Assembly: GCA_022414725.1 (NCBI GenBank)
Contig: CM039466.1
Location: 16,890,786-16,954,785 of the forward strand
Direction of reading: 5' to 3'
Origin: Microglena sp. YARC
Taxonomy: Eukaryota > Chlorophyta > Chlorophyceae > Chlamydomonadales > Chlamydomonadaceae
Length of the DNA: 64,000 bases
Below, piece by piece: positions 1-12,501 of this stretch. The notes under the pieces are model-generated. The model saw only the letters and a list, made by a program, of their open reading frames with translations, was not told where the DNA came from and made no database searches. The position numbers and the translations under genes were made by a program. Within the stretch, counting starts at the first letter, position 1. Every line of letters starts with the position of its first letter.

Positions 1-222
1 CCACAAAGTGTCTTATCCTCAGCTCCACAGAGCTCGCTCTGACAAAAGCTCCGGTGGTGGCGCTACTCTTAGACCAACTAACTCGTGCCAGTCACACCCG
101 ACTGCTGTCACTGTCCACCTCGGGGAAGCGAGCCTGCGCTGTCACGCGACTCGTGTCACGCTCAGGGGCTCTTCAAAGCGCTCACTTCCTTCCTTGCTCG
201 ACCATAAATTGCGACAGCCAGG

Positions 223-3200
223 ATGTCGTCAAGACGAGTCGAAGGGGTGTCGTTCCCCGAGACGAAAATCCTGGACGAGCTTACGCACAATCCAAGGTCC
301 TTCCTGCTCAATGTGAAAGACCCCGCCTACAAGAGCGATACAGCGAAAAAGATGAATAATCGGTTCTCGTGGAAGTCGAAAGCCAACCCTATGCTCCTCA
401 CTCCAGACGCTGGCCTAGGTGAGTGCTCTTGGTCTAGGTCTGAGGGTGGGTGGGTGGGTGTTTTGAGGTCTGGATGGTGGGTTGAGTGGGCTCCTTTGTT
501 TTCGTGGGTGTGAGTGTGCGTGTGAGTGTTTGTGTTTTTTTTGCATGTTTGGAGGACAGGTTGGGGGGTTGATGGGATGTGGGTGGGTGTGAATGTGTTA
601 CAAGCTGATCAGGGTTTGAGGGGCTGGTTGTGTGTGTTTGTTTGTTTGTGTGCGAGTGTGTGCGTGCGAGTGTGTGTGTGCGAGTGTGTGTGCGTGTGTG
701 TGTGTACGTGTGTGCCAGTGTGTGTTTTTGTGTGTGTGCCAGTGTATGTGCGTGTTGGTGTGTTTGCGAGTGTGTGTGAGAGTGTGAGTGTGTGCGAGAA
801 TCAAAACTGAACTGAGCAAAACAAAACAAAGTCTATCACTGCAATCATTTGTAAATCCTCATAACTTTGCCCATACGCAGTATTATATGAGCGAGTGGTT
901 TCTACGGAACAAGAGGCAGAGATGCTAAACAAGCTTGCAAAACCCAAGGTGAGTTCATGCCTGTTAGTTTAATTGCAGTTGCTCTTCGCACACACACGCA
1001 CAGGTACACACACATGCACAGGCACACACACAGGCACAGGCGCTCATACACACACAGGCACCTGCACACGCGCATGCACAGACACAGGCATACTCAAATG
1101 CACATGCACAGGCACACGAACAGGCATAGGCACACACAAATGCACAGGCATAGGCATGCGAGCACGCTTAGGCACACACACACACACCCACAAGCACACA
1201 CACACGCACAGGCACAGGCGCACCCACAAGGGCATCCACACGCATACGCACGGCCACATGCACAGCCACAGGCGCACGCACATGCACAGGCACACGCGCA
1301 GGTACAGGCACAGGCCGCGTACATGCACACGCTCACTGCACACAGTCAGGTACAGGCACACGCACAGGCACACGTACACACACGCACAAGCAAACAAACA
1401 GGCACACGCACAGCCACACACACTTGCACATGTACACACACACACACATGCACTATGACACAAACACACAAACACACAAACGCACAAACACAAACAGAAC
1501 TGACCCCCTACCTCCACTTCTTCCCCAACCAGTATCAACGTGGGGTTGTCCCACCAACCAAGCCCACCAAGTCACAAGTAGCGTTCCAGAGACAGCGCAC
1601 ATCCAACTCTGCCGGGGGGCAGGGGGGGTCCTTGTCCGGGACATGTGGGGGGGCCTCCACAACAGGCAGGTCCTCAGACAACGAAATTCCAAGTTCTAAC
1701 TACGTCCCGCGGAAGGCCAGCAACCCCAAATACGGCATTAATGTGAAGAAGACTACCAAAGAAGAGGAGGTGAGTGATGATCAGATTTGTGTATGGGAAG
1801 CTGGGGGTCCTTGTCCGAGACAAGCGGGAGGGCCTCCACCACAGGCAGGCCCTCAGACAGCTAATAGCCAAGTTCCACCTACGTCCAGCAAAAGTCCAGC
1901 AACCCCAAATACGGCATTAATGTGAAGAAGACTAGCAAAGAAGAGGAGATGGGTCCCAAGACTTTGCAGGTGGGTTCGATTTGTTATAATCAAAGCTGTC
2001 GCCAAGAGGACGTGAGTTGGAAACGATTTTGGACGTATTGCGACAGGGTTGGCTGACCTGAACCCTCTGGTGTTACACCCAGAGCAGGTCCTTGAGGAAG
2101 AAGACTACCAAAGAAGAGGAGGTGGGTGATGATCAGATTGTTGTATGGGGGGCAGGGGGGTCCTTGACCGGGACAAATGGGGGGGCCTCCACAACAGGCA
2201 GGCCCTCAGACAGCGAATAGCCAAGTTCCACCTACGTCCAGCAAAAGTCCAGCAACCCCAAATACGGCATTAATGTGAAGAAGACTAGCAAAGAAGAGGA
2301 GATGGGTCCCAAGACTTTGCAGGTGGGTTCGATTTGTTATAATCAAAGCTGTCGCCAAGAGAACGTGAGTTGAAAACGATTTTGGACGTATTGCGACAGG
2401 GTTGGCTGACCTGAACCCTCTGGTGTTACACTCAGAGCAGGTCCTTGAGGAAGAAGACTACCAAAGAAGAGGAGGTGGGTGATGATCAGATTGTTGTATG
2501 GGGGGCAGGGGGGTCCTTGACCAGGACAAATGGGGGGGCCTCCACAACAGGCAGGCCCTCAGACAGCGAATAGCCAAGTTCCACCTACGTCCCAAAATTG
2601 ACCGGCAACCCCAATAACAGCATTAATGTGAAGAAGACTAGCAAAGAAGAGGAGGTGGGTCCCAAGACTTCGCAGGTGGGTTCGATTTGATATAATCAAA
2701 GCTGTCGCCAAGAGGACGTGAGTAGAGAACGAGTTTGGACGTATTGCGACAGGGTTGGCTGACCTGAACCCTCTGGTGTTACACCCAGAGCAGGTCCTCG
2801 AGGAAGAAGACTACCAAAGAAGAAGAGGTGAGTGATGATCGCATTTTTGTATCGGGGGCAGGGAGGGTCCTTGCCCGGGACAAGCGGGGGGGGGGGCTCC
2901 ACAACTGGAAGGCCCTCAGATAGCGAATGGCAAAGTTCCACCTACGTCCCGCAAAAGACCAGCAACCATAAATACCATGGCCTTTTTCAAATCTGTTTTT
3001 TTCTTCTTCTAGCAAATAAGGCATTAGTGTGAAGTGGATTAGCAAAAAAGAGGAGGTGGGTGATGAAATGATTGTAGTGTGTGTTTGTGGCCGTGTGGGG
3101 CAATCGGGACGACAGAGCCGGGCGGGGCAGCAACCAGATCGAGGTCCAGCACACCCGCGTAATAGGAGTACTTGCACCGGGTCCGGTCACAGGGCTGGCT

Positions 3201-5182
3201 TCGGGGAGGCCGCAGCGGGGGCAGTGCGGCGCTGGGGTGTAGTGTAGCCCGGGCCGCCCGCCTGAGTCCAGGGGTAGCCAATACATAACAGTCAAAACTT
3301 GAAATCAAAAGTTATCTTGGCATCACCACGGCTATAGGTGGAGAGGAGGAGATGGGTGATGAACTGAGAGCAGTGTGTGTTCTCTCAAATGTGGTATAAA
3401 AAAGCTTCGCCAATGCCGAGTCCAGGGTAGCCAATAAACAACAGTCAAAACTTGAAAAACAAAATGTATCTTGGCATCACCTCGACTATAGATAAAGAGG
3501 AGGAGGTGGGTGATGAACTGAGAGCAGTGTGTGTTCTCTCAAATGTGGTATACAAAAAAATCGCCAATGTCGAATCCAGGGTAGCCAATAAACAACAGTC
3601 AAAACTTGAAAAACAAAATGTATCTTGGCATCACCTCGACTATAGTTAAAGAGGAGGAGGTGGGTGATGAACTGAGAGCAGTGTGTGTTCTCTCAAATGT
3701 GGTATACAAAAAAATCGCCAATGTCGAATCCAGGGTAGCCAATAAACAACAGTCAAAACTTGAAAAACAAAATGTATCTTGGCATCACCTCGACTATAGT
3801 TAAAGAGGAGGAGGTGGGTGATGAACTGAGAGCAGTGTGTGTTCTCTCAAATGTGGTATAAAAAAGCTTCGCCAATGTCGAATCCAGGGTAGCCAATAAT
3901 CAACAGTCAAAACTTGAAAAACAAAATGTATCTTGGCATCACCACGGCTATAGGTGGAGAGGAGGAGGTGGGTGATGAACTGAGAGCAGTGTGTGTTCTC
4001 TCAAATGTGGTATACAAAAAAATCGCCAATGTCGAATCCAGGGTAGCCAATAAACAACAGTCAAAACTTGAAAAACAAAATGTATCTTGGCATCACCACG
4101 ACTATGGTTAAAGAGGAGGAGGTGGGTGATGAACTGAGAGCAGTGTGTGTTCTCTCAAATGTGGTATAAAAAAGCTTCGCCAATGCCGAGTCCAGGGGTA
4201 GCCAATACACAACAGTCAAAACTTGAAAAAACAAAATGTATCTTGGCATCACCACGGTTATAGGTGGAGAGGAGGAGGTGGGTGATGAACTGGAACCCGC
4301 ACCTTCAACTTGGCATCCCCTCCAAAACCTCCTTGAAAAGCCTGCCTTCAAACCTAGAGCCTAGAGCCTAGAGCCTAGAAAAAGGTGTTTCACTTTAGGC
4401 CCTAGGCTTGAGAAAAGCCTGCATTGAAACGAATGAAATTCTCCCTTTATAAAATAAAACTCCTTTCAGTTTCAAAACGAATCCTTACATTGAATATAGA
4501 ACTCCCATAATAAATTTCCACTCTTGCTTCCTGCAGGAAATGCGAGACTATTATCAGAGGGAACGGCTGACCATGACAGCTGCACACGTCTTCACAGGGT
4601 GGGTTGACTAAGTTGTACATCATTCAGTATCTTTAGTGACTAATATGGTAATATCAAAGGGAGAGGCTGACTATGACAGCTGCACACGTCTTCACCTGGT
4701 GGGTTGACTAAGTTGTACATCATTCAGTATTTACCAGGACAGGAAGGGCTAAAAAGAAAGGGCATTAATGAACTGAACCCCGCTTACCCCGCCCCCTCTT
4801 GCCCCTCCCTTTCTTACCCTATTTCTCTTACCCTCTGCCCCCTCTTTCTTACCCCACCCTCTCATACCCCTCCCTATCTTACCCCACCCTCTCTTACCCC
4901 TTCCCCGCCTCCCCCTCCCCCCTTACCCCTCCTTTTCATACCCTCGTCCTCCTTACCCCACCCTCTCTTACCCTCTGCCCCCTCTTTCCTACCCCCTCTC
5001 TCTTACCCCACCCTCTCTTACCAGCTCCCTACCTTACCCTCGTCCTCCTTACCCTTCTCCCTCTTACCCTCTGCCCCCTCTTTCTGCACAGGGGTGGGCG
5101 ATTCAAGTACTCTGGCCCCTCAGATGGCCCATCGAGACAGAGCATGTCATGTGGGATGCATAAACCTCCATTGAGGTTGTAG
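223..5182 (+). CDS. Spliced nuclear gene, unknown product (4 inferred exons)
   Basis: I infer exons at 223-418, 881-948, 4537-4598 and, less surely, 5092-5182. Exon 1 opens with ATG ([15 protein letters not shown]) and ends at a GTGAGT donor in phase 1. Exon 2 is bounded by CAG and GTGAGT and continues the frame as [20 protein letters not shown]. Exon 3 follows CTGCAG in phase 0 and reads [19 protein letters not shown], ending at GTGGGT. Exon 4 would add [12 protein letters not shown] and then runs into a repeat, so its end is doubtful. The joined reading frame is about 138 residues, charged and soluble, with no signal peptide. I do not recognise the family. The consistent phases across three junctions are the main evidence. 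A decayed copy of exon 3 lies at about 4660-4715. The 222 bases before the ATG would be 5' UTR and promoter. Confidence 0.5.
500..810. repeat. GT-rich microsatellite in intron 1
   Basis: Irregular (GT)n and (GTGTGC)n runs fill the intron between the exons ending at 418 and starting at 881. Apparent reading frames of Cys/Val (plus) or His/Thr (minus) are artefacts of the repeat. Confidence 0.85.
987..1500. repeat. CA-rich microsatellite in intron 2
   Basis: About 500 bases of CACACA mixed with GGCACA and TGCACA words at the start of the large second intron. Open frames across it are compositional. Confidence 0.85.
1560..2960. repeat. Tandem repeat, about 354-bp unit, in intron 2
   Basis: Units recur with GAAGACTACCAAAGAAGAGG at about 1746, 2099, 2453 and 2807. 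Each carries a G-rich block (GGGGGGCAGGGGGGTCC), a CCACCTACGTCC block and GATTTGTTATAATCAAAGC. Each also has a GAGGAGGTGGGTGATGA segment that resembles an exon end and splice donor, so the array may derive from duplicated exon-intron junctions. Confidence 0.85.
3290..4295. repeat. 154-bp tandem repeat, about 6-7 copies
   Basis: The word TGTATCTTGGCATCACC recurs every 154 bases (about 3466, 3620, 3774, 3928, 4082). Each unit contains GCCAATAAACAACAGTC and GAGGAGGAGGTGGGTGATGA, shared with the ~354-bp array upstream. The short open frames inside (about 65 codons) are the same segment repeated, not separate genes. Confidence 0.9.
4775..5090. repeat. Pyrimidine-rich repeat (CTTACCCCACCCTC words) in intron 3
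   Basis: Almost pure C/T with CTTACCCCACC and CTCTTACC words repeated, directly before the candidate acceptor CTGCACAG at 5091. No gene here. Confidence 0.7.
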
Positions 5183-6335
5183 CCTTGCATGGTTTTTCTT
5201 AGCAGCATCTAGGCAGCTCCTTTGGCCCTTGAGATGGCCTATAAAGACAGCATGCCATGTGGAGTATACAAACCTCCAGCTTCTAGGCAGATCCTCTGTC
5301 CCCTTAGACAGCCTATCGAGACAGAGCATGTCATGTGGGATGCATAAACCTCCATTGAGGTTGCAGCCTTCCATGGTTTTTCTTAGCAGCATCTAGGCAG
5401 CTCCTTTGGCCCCTGAGATGGCCTATAAAGACAGCATGCCTTGTAGAGTATAAAAACCTCCAGCTTCTAGGCAGATCCTCTGTCCCCTTAGACGGCCCAT
5501 CAAGACAGAGCATATCATGTGGGATGCATAAACCCCCATTGAGGTTTTAGCCTAGCATGTTTTTTCTTACTAGCTTCTAGGCAGCTCATCTGGCTGCTGA
5601 TACGACCCATCAAGACTGGACATCCCATGTGGATTACACAAACCCCCAGCTTCTAGGCAGATCCTCTGGCACCCCAGACGGCCCATCAAGACAGAGCAGA
5701 TCATGTGGGATGCATAAATCTCCATTGAGGTTTTAGCCTAGCATGTTTTTCCTTACTAGCTTCTAGGCAGCTCATCTGGCTGCTGATACAACCCATCAAG
5801 ACTGGACATCCCATGTGGATTACACAAACCTCCAGCTTGTAGGCAGCTCCTTAGGCCCCCGAGACGGTCCATCGAGACAGAGCATGTCATGTGGGATGCA
5901 TAAACCCCCATTGAGGTTGTAGCCAAGCAGGGAGCTCCTTTCCAGCTTTTCTTAGCAGCTTCTAGGGAGCTCCTTTAGCCTCTTAGACAGACCATCGAGA
6001 CTGGATATCCCATGTGGATTGCTGAAACCGGTATTGAGGTTGTAGCCAAGCAGAGAGTTCCTTTTCAGCTTTTCTTAGCAGCTTCTAGGCAGCTCCTTTG
6101 GCCCCTTGGACGGCCTGTTAAGACAGCACATGCCATGTGGATTACACAAATCTCCACTGAGGTTGTAGCCAAGCAGAGCATTTACTTCCAGCTTTTCTTT
6201 GCAGCTTCTAGGCAGCTCCTTTGGCCCCTGAGACGGCCCATTGAGACAGAACATGCCATGTGGATTACACAAACCTCCATTGAGGTTGTAGCCATGCAGA
6301 GCATTTATTTTTGGCTTTTCTTGGCAGCTTGGGCC
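5105..6335. repeat. Tandem repeat with GCAGCTCCTTTGGCCCC units
   Basis: Irregular units of roughly 90 and 180 bases carry GGCAGCTCC, GGCCCATCGAGACAGAGCATG, CATGTGGGATGCATAAACC and CCATTGAGGTTGTAGCC. At least a dozen copies, diverged. Short frames in both directions are repeat translations. Confidence 0.85.
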
Positions 6336-8002
6336 AAAAATTAAAGTTATATTATGTAATTAATTAAATAGTATCAATGACTTCAGAATAGTTTTATTCA
6401 TTCATTTTAATCATGTAATTAATGAATTAATACAAATTATTTAATTAATTAAACATTTATACAATAATGATACATACAATTATGCAATTAAATTATTAAT
6501 TAATTCATGATTATTTCAAACATTTTCATTCGGGACGCGCCTCCAGGCGCCCTTTATTGAAGAGGGATTATCCCCATTAAAATGTCTGTTAGTTAGTCCG
6601 TTTGTTAGTCACAAACCAAATTTTCAGGTATCATGAAAAACATCAAAAAGTTGAACAATCTATATTTTTGATGAATTGTAACTTTGTAAGACTTATTTAT
6701 ACCTGACAAATTCTCACCAGAGCACATATGAGCATCGCAATTTACGAAAAGGAGCACAGGTTGGGCAAAAAAGCTACAATTAATGGTTAACAATTTGATT
6801 TAAGGGTGTTTTGAGCTAACATTTCACGTGTAAACCACTCAAGCATATGCGTCCACATAGGTCTGGGAGCAGAATTGTCGTCAAAAATTCAAGGCGAAAC
6901 ATGTAAGCATCACAATGGACGAAACATTCCCTAGGGCACTGGTGCTATAATTAGCCCACGGACCCCACCTCAGGGCCGTGCGTGGGGCGGGGGCAGGGGC
7001 TGGCCCGGGGGCGGGGGCAGTGGCAAGCCACGCCACCTGCAGCTGGCCCAAAACCCGTTCAAGAGGACGGGACATACCGTTCACGTCTGGGCTGGGCCGT
7101 TACATGCAATACCTTGTACAAATTCCGTAAAATCAACCAGATACCTGATTGGCCTAATTTTTCTTGCATCGAATTCTTTCAAAAAAAGTCCATCTACATA
7201 TATGCATTACATTACAGAAACGTTCAATACTGCTTTAAAATCAACAACCCTTCAAATACTCTCTTTTCGTCACTTAATACTTATCAATGCTATATCATCA
7301 ATCGATTCATTGGAATTCAATAAATTTAAAGGCACCAGGCGCCCTTCAAATTTAATCATATTCTAATTGATACCATTCAAATCAATTAAATGCATTCAAA
7401 TCACGTTAATTAAATTAAATGGAAAGGAATAAATCGAATTAAAAATAACACATTAAAATAACTTTAAATACAATTCAATTAAATTAATTAAAATACATTT
7501 AATTAAGGATTCGAATCATTTCATTCGGGACGCGCCTCCAGGCGCCCTTAATGACACATTTGTTCTACACAGAGGTCAAATATTGTTTTTACAGAGGTCC
7601 AATATTTTTTCACTGAGTCTTTTTTTCTTTAGCGGTCCAGAGCGGTCCAATGTTCCTTACTCCTGTAATCCAATGTTCATTACTCCTGTAATGCCCAGAA
7701 TAACTCATTTTAGTCACACTTGAATCTGGTTTGAATTGGAAAAATGTAAAAAAAGGATTCCGCCATCCGCCATTGGGACCCTGGGCCAAGTTATGGAGCA
7801 TCCGCCAACCTTAAAATCCGCCATGATTTTTGCCCCTTTTGGGTTCCATCCGCCATCTCTATTTTCCGCAAACATATCATGCGTCTACGGTAGTAGGAAG
7901 TCTAGCCATGCACGTGCAACGCTGTGAATTGCATGCACAATATAACCGCTACTCATTTTTTCCCCTTCCACACGGGAGGGTGACATACACAAAATATTTG
8001 GT

Positions 8003-8040
<38 letters not shown>

Positions 8041-8440
8041 AGAAACGTTGGAAGAGTCAAAATGGGGGGGGGGGGGGGGGGGGGGGGGATTAGGGGGTAC
8101 GATACCCACCCCACCAAATTTAGAAAACACCTAGCTCATGCTGCGGCAAATCATCTCCTTTAGTACCCTGCATTTTCAACACCCCAGGGAATGTTGTGGA
8201 TTGTTTTTAAACACGACCTGAACACGATTACAAATTAATTCAATACGGTATGCACCCTAGATAACTCAATATTTTAGCTTCCTTATATTTCCTTGCTTTC
8301 CTTTAACATCGTTTATAACTGACTTGCCTAGTATTGGCCCGAAACCTGCATGGGCTTCCTACATGACACCTACCAAAACGTCTTAATGTGACGCCCACCT
8401 GCGCCCACCATGATGTCAGCTTCAAGGACCATAACGTCAG
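6336..8440. other. AT-rich noncoding stretch with a repeated GC motif
   Basis: No convincing gene. Two AATTAATT-rich blocks (about 6336-6525 and 7330-7520) are each followed by the same motif CATTCGGGACGCGCC then TCCAGGCGCCCTT (about 6527-6555 and 7522-7551). A partial copy (CACCAGGCGCCCTTCAAA) lies at about 7335. The paired occurrence suggests a dispersed repeat edge. Confidence 0.5.
8004..8090. repeat. Poly-C tract followed by poly-G tract
   Basis: A C run of about 37 is followed after about 25 bases by a G run of about 25. On one strand these could pair as a long hairpin. Homopolymer lengths in assemblies are unreliable. Confidence 0.8.
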
Positions 8441-9256
8441 CTTTAAGGTGCACTAGCATGCTTTAGTTTGGGCTGAATAACCAGCCAGGGGAGCTGCCTA
8501 GAAGCTGCTGCCTGTGGCCTAAAAAAGCCATGTCTCGAATCATTGTATGGGCTGGTTTGACTCCAAAAAAGTTGCTGATTTTCAGCTGTCCAGAAAGGGG
8601 TTTCAGGGCTTTGTACACAAAGCAAGATGCTCTGTGCGTCTCAACATCATCAGCAGCTGTCCAAACCTTCCCACACTGACATGGAGGGATTTTCGCCTGA
8701 GTACCCTTTCAGAACTTCTTGTGCTGCTCAAACTGTTGCGACCCCGCGAAATCAGTTGCCGACCGAGCACAAAGAGGACATGTGCATCCGTCATCGTCGT
8801 CAGACAGCAGGCGGCTATTTCTCAGGTCGACATGCTGCCTCTTGGATGGACTTTCGTCGTGAATAGACTCCTCGATGGTCCCATTCGACTTTGCAGTGCT
8901 AATTGATACATCCATGCCAAACCCAGACCAGAATAAGCAGCAGATCACCTGTCCACAACTTCGAACTTAAACTCGAGATCGAAAACGAAATCAAGCTTGA
9001 ATTACATAGCAGGTGTTTGGAAAGTATGGAATTAGAACGCTTGCATTTAGACGAAGTCGTTGCACTTCTCCAGAGATGAAATGGAGCAGTCATAAAAAAG
9101 TTAGGAAAAACTTGGTAAGGGGCCGCGGGGGTGGGGGTGGGGGTACCCCCCGAGAAGGTGCCCAGAATATCGCCGGACCCGGGGGTATCGATTGATCACG
9201 TGATACCCTAATAGAAACCACTGCCCAATAATTTACCGTGCCGAACTTTCTATGGC

Positions 9257-9465
9257 TTATGGCATCCTCCTGTTCCACATCTGATTTTCAATGGTAGCCA
9301 GTCCAGCAATGCATGACAACTCCCATGCCGCCTCCATCATCAATGACCGCTCATCAAACTCGGCTTTCCACTGGGAGTCCCACCTCTCTTGGCACACTAC
9401 AATAGCGTCCTCCAAACTGTTGGTAGTGGGAAAGCGCTCGCGCCCCATGTCTTTGAAGGCCTAAA
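9257..9465 (-). CDS. Possible terminal exon of an unknown gene
   Basis: On the minus strand an acceptor-like TTTTGTTTAG precedes an open segment reading AFKDMGRERFPTTNSLEDAI, then charged residues including WDSQWKAEFDERSLMMEAAW, and a stop at 9257. The composition is protein-like and unlike the surrounding repeats. I do not recognise the family, and no upstream exon was located with confidence because poly-C repeat follows at 9545. Confidence 0.35.
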
Positions 9466-9540
9466 CAAAATAGTCATACACGTGTGTGTTTAATTGGTGT
9501 TTGTGTCTCCAACGTGTGTGTGTTTGTGTTGTCTTTGTTG

Positions 9541-9850
9541 TCTCCCCCCCCCCCCCCCCCCCCCCCCCCCTCCCCATTAATCCCACTAACCACCCACCCA
9601 CTTCCCATCTTGCAACCCTAACTCTCTTGATATCTCTCTACCACACCCACATTTCCCATCCATACCCCATCCATGCACATGTTCCGTGTGGGCCACGTAG
9701 CCAACTTGCAACCCCCCCCCACCTTCGCATACCCCACTACAACTCACCCTCACCCTCACTCCTCCACAATAACATGTACACATCCCCACCACAAATCACC
9801 CTCTCCCTCACTCCCCCACAGAAGCACTCCAATACACCCTCATGCACACT
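9541..9850. repeat. Poly-C tract and C/A-rich low-complexity DNA
   Basis: A C run of about 27 at 9544-9571 leads into CCCAC/CCTCAC-rich sequence. Open frames here are Pro/His/Thr low complexity. Confidence 0.7.
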
Positions 9851-11320
9851 CAAGGTGAGGTGTACCAGCAGTCACGAGGTCTACATATTGTTATTAGTTT
9901 ATTGTAATACCCTCACCCCACTCCCAAGGGTTGCATTGGTCAAGTCCATCTTGTTGATGAAGGTTGACAGTTGTCAACACGTTGGAATGTCCGTTGGATC
10001 CAAGGCATTCGTGAATGCCGTCCTGCCAAGGCATTTGTCAATGCCGGTCTATTTGTTACATATCACAAGTTGCTGATCCGAAGCCTTAGTTAATGCTGAT
10101 CGACGGCGAGTCTTGTCCCTCGTCCGGGAGAGATTCCTGGCCGATAATCATTAAATATATAGATCATTCAGGTTCGACCGTTTTTACCATTTTGGCCGTT
10201 GCCAATTGAGCGCGTTCACTAATGCTATACGATTTGTTTCGCTTTCTTAAGAAGCATCCAATTATCTTCACGGATAATTGTCTTGCATTCTTGAATCTCT
10301 CCCTCTAATGCCCAATTTCATCTTCGGCAGGAAGCATGACAGTGAGTTCACTTGATATCGTTTATATAGCCTCACCCCCACCCACTCATACCCCCTAGAG
10401 ACACACCTGTACAAGCGTGGGCCATGTAGCAAAGTCACTTCTGGATTTGTTTACCCACGTGGACCTGTACAGGAGACCTACATCCTCCGTTAGTCCTAAC
10501 TCCTTCAATATAATACACCTTGGTCCAATGCATGTGTGCATGCTGTTGGTGATGATGTTGTAATTCCTGGGGACGGAGGTTAGGATAACACGTTTGATGG
10601 TTCATGGTCAAGGGTAAAGCTTACTTAAAGCTGAGCATAGTATCTTTCAGTTTAGCATATCACCGTATTTTATTTTATTTTAGTTAAGTTTAGCAAAGTG
10701 ATATAATTAATTTGATTTAAAATAAAACAGTTTTGACCAATATGTGTGTGAGCGCATGCCGTAGGTGATAATGCTAACGTTCATGGATACATATATATGG
10801 GGGCTTAATATCCAGTTGTGTCATTGTGTGTTGCTAGGCTGAGTTTAAAACTAGACAGGTTGGGCACATACATGTGTGCAAGTTGTACGTGCTGATGATA
10901 ACATTCATGGGTACATATATGGTGATTCAATATTCATTTGTACGTTGTTAGGCTAAGCATAAAACATAGAAGGTTGGGCCAATATGTGTGCATGCTGCAG
11001 GTGATGCTATAGTTTATATATACATTCATTGGGGTGACAAGTAAATTGTTAAAGGGCATAGTGTGCTTCAGTGGAGTTCAGTTTAGTTAAATTTAGTTTA
11101 TTTTAGTACTAATTTGTCATTTGTAAGGCTGCATCCAACAAAGTCAATCAGGGTCAATAGCTTTTAGTGTATATAGTCTAGTTCGGGTTAGTTTCGTATT
11201 TTACTATAGTTGTTTTTGCTAGGCTGCATCCAACCCACTCCGCCAGCGTCAATAGCTTAGCGTGTCTACGGGTCGGACATTTCTCAAAACATTTCAGCAT
11301 CGTTGGACAGTCCATGGCAT
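9851..11320. other. No gene seen; T-rich intron-like sequence
   Basis: Several loosely repeated words (TGTGTGCATGCTG, AACATTCATGG, TACATATATGG, AGTTTAGTTTAG) at about 10,530-11,120 suggest old tandem duplication. I found no supportable coding or RNA gene. Confidence 0.4.
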
Positions 11321-11529
11321 CAGCTTTAAGGTGCACTAGCTAGTGTTCGCTTTAGCTAAATAGCCAGCCATACGAGTTGCCTAGAAGCTGCAATGTGTAT
11401 CTCAAAATAAAAACACACAACTACACATAGCTACATACAAGCTTTAGAGGCATCTCACCTTGGTAGCTATTTAGGACATATGTAGGACCATAGATTAAGG
11501 GCAACTAACATAGTGAGAATCAAGGATTA

Positions 11530-12316
11530 CCGTATGCGCAACATGTAATGGCAAATGATTTGGCAAACGACCATTTGCCAACGTCGTTTCAGCACGTAGG
11601 TGAGCCGGTCCCGGGTCACCGGCGTTTGCCAAGTTTGTCCAACACCGTCGATGCAAACAAACTCAGGTCGACTGGTCCGGATCGCCTTGATCGTTCCTTG
11701 CATGCACTGATTTCGAGATACAATGAGCTGGTTGCGCCTACTGAAGCTGGTCGCGCCTATCGCACTGACTGGTTTGACCGCCAGCAGTTTGAACGGCAGC
11801 GGTTTGAACGCTAGCCGGATGCCACGTTTCTATGTCCCACGCCCCGAAGGGTGATTCGCCCACCACCGTTCCGTTGCAAGGATCTGCCCCGAGCCTGGAG
11901 TACTACATATGGAGGTCACTTACCAACCATACGCGATTCACAAAAGAGATTTGATGCACCGACCATTCCCCCCCTCCACCCCCCCAAAAAACACCACCAA
12001 CATTACTAACGAGGTTATCAGATTTCCTCAGTCGTTAGCCAGGCAGAGCCCTGATTTGGATCATTTCTTTTCCAGACTATGACAAAGAGGAACTGTTTTT
12101 TAATGCAATCCCAAGCAACCTACTTTTAAACATGGAAGAAGGAAATGTAACAAGCAAATTGGAGCTTTGCCAAATGTTTCCAAGTCAATACTTGAGCAAG
12201 TCCCAGACCCAAACCCTTTGCCAAATTAGTTTTGCCACACATTTGTGATCCATGAAATAAGGTTAATAACCACATTTGCCAATGTTTTTTCTTGCCATTA
12301 CATGTTGCGCATACGG
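11530..12316. mobile_element. Non-autonomous TIR DNA transposon with TA target duplication
   Basis: Including the flanking TA, the 27-base ends are perfect inverted repeats (TACCGTATGCGCAACATG... and its complement, 11,528-11,554 and 12,292-12,318). An unoccupied paralogous site at about 12,796-12,815 reads AAGGAC-TA-TGACGGGCC, against AAGGAT-TA-element-TA-TGACGGGCC here. This shows insertion at a TA dinucleotide with its duplication, the habit of Tc1/mariner-type elements. The 787-bp interior has one 88-codon open frame and no recognisable transposase, so it must be mobilised in trans. Confidence 0.8.
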
Positions 12317-12431
12317 TATGACGGGCCTATTTAGGATCACACATCAGGGGCAACTCGCCTAGTGAGAATCGACTACGGGATGCAGGCAACCAAGTCTGGC
12401 AGCGTAAACATCTTAGCATGTACACTTGACA

Positions 12432-12501
12432 AGTATGGTCTAATGGTAGACCAGATCGCTAAAGAATGAAGAGTTGGGGGTTCGACTCCCCCCTCGGTCG
12501 C
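12432..12501 (+). tRNA. tRNA-like sequence (degenerate tRNA or tRNA-derived SINE head)
   Basis: A D-arm-like hairpin GGTCTAATGGTAGACC is followed by a perfect T-arm GGGGG-TTCGACT-CCCCC, which also fit the A and B boxes of a pol III promoter. The acceptor and anticodon stems pair poorly (only GAC/GTC at the outer end), so a functional tRNA is unlikely. It sits inside the 11.3-13.6 kb repeat array. Confidence 0.4.

Noticed and set aside
957..1925. 322-codon His/Thr-rich frame
   Set aside because: Translation of a CA microsatellite inside an intron.
4061..4351. Minus-strand 96-codon frame and repeated 65-codon plus frames
   Set aside because: They cover the 154-bp intronic tandem repeat and recur identically in each unit.
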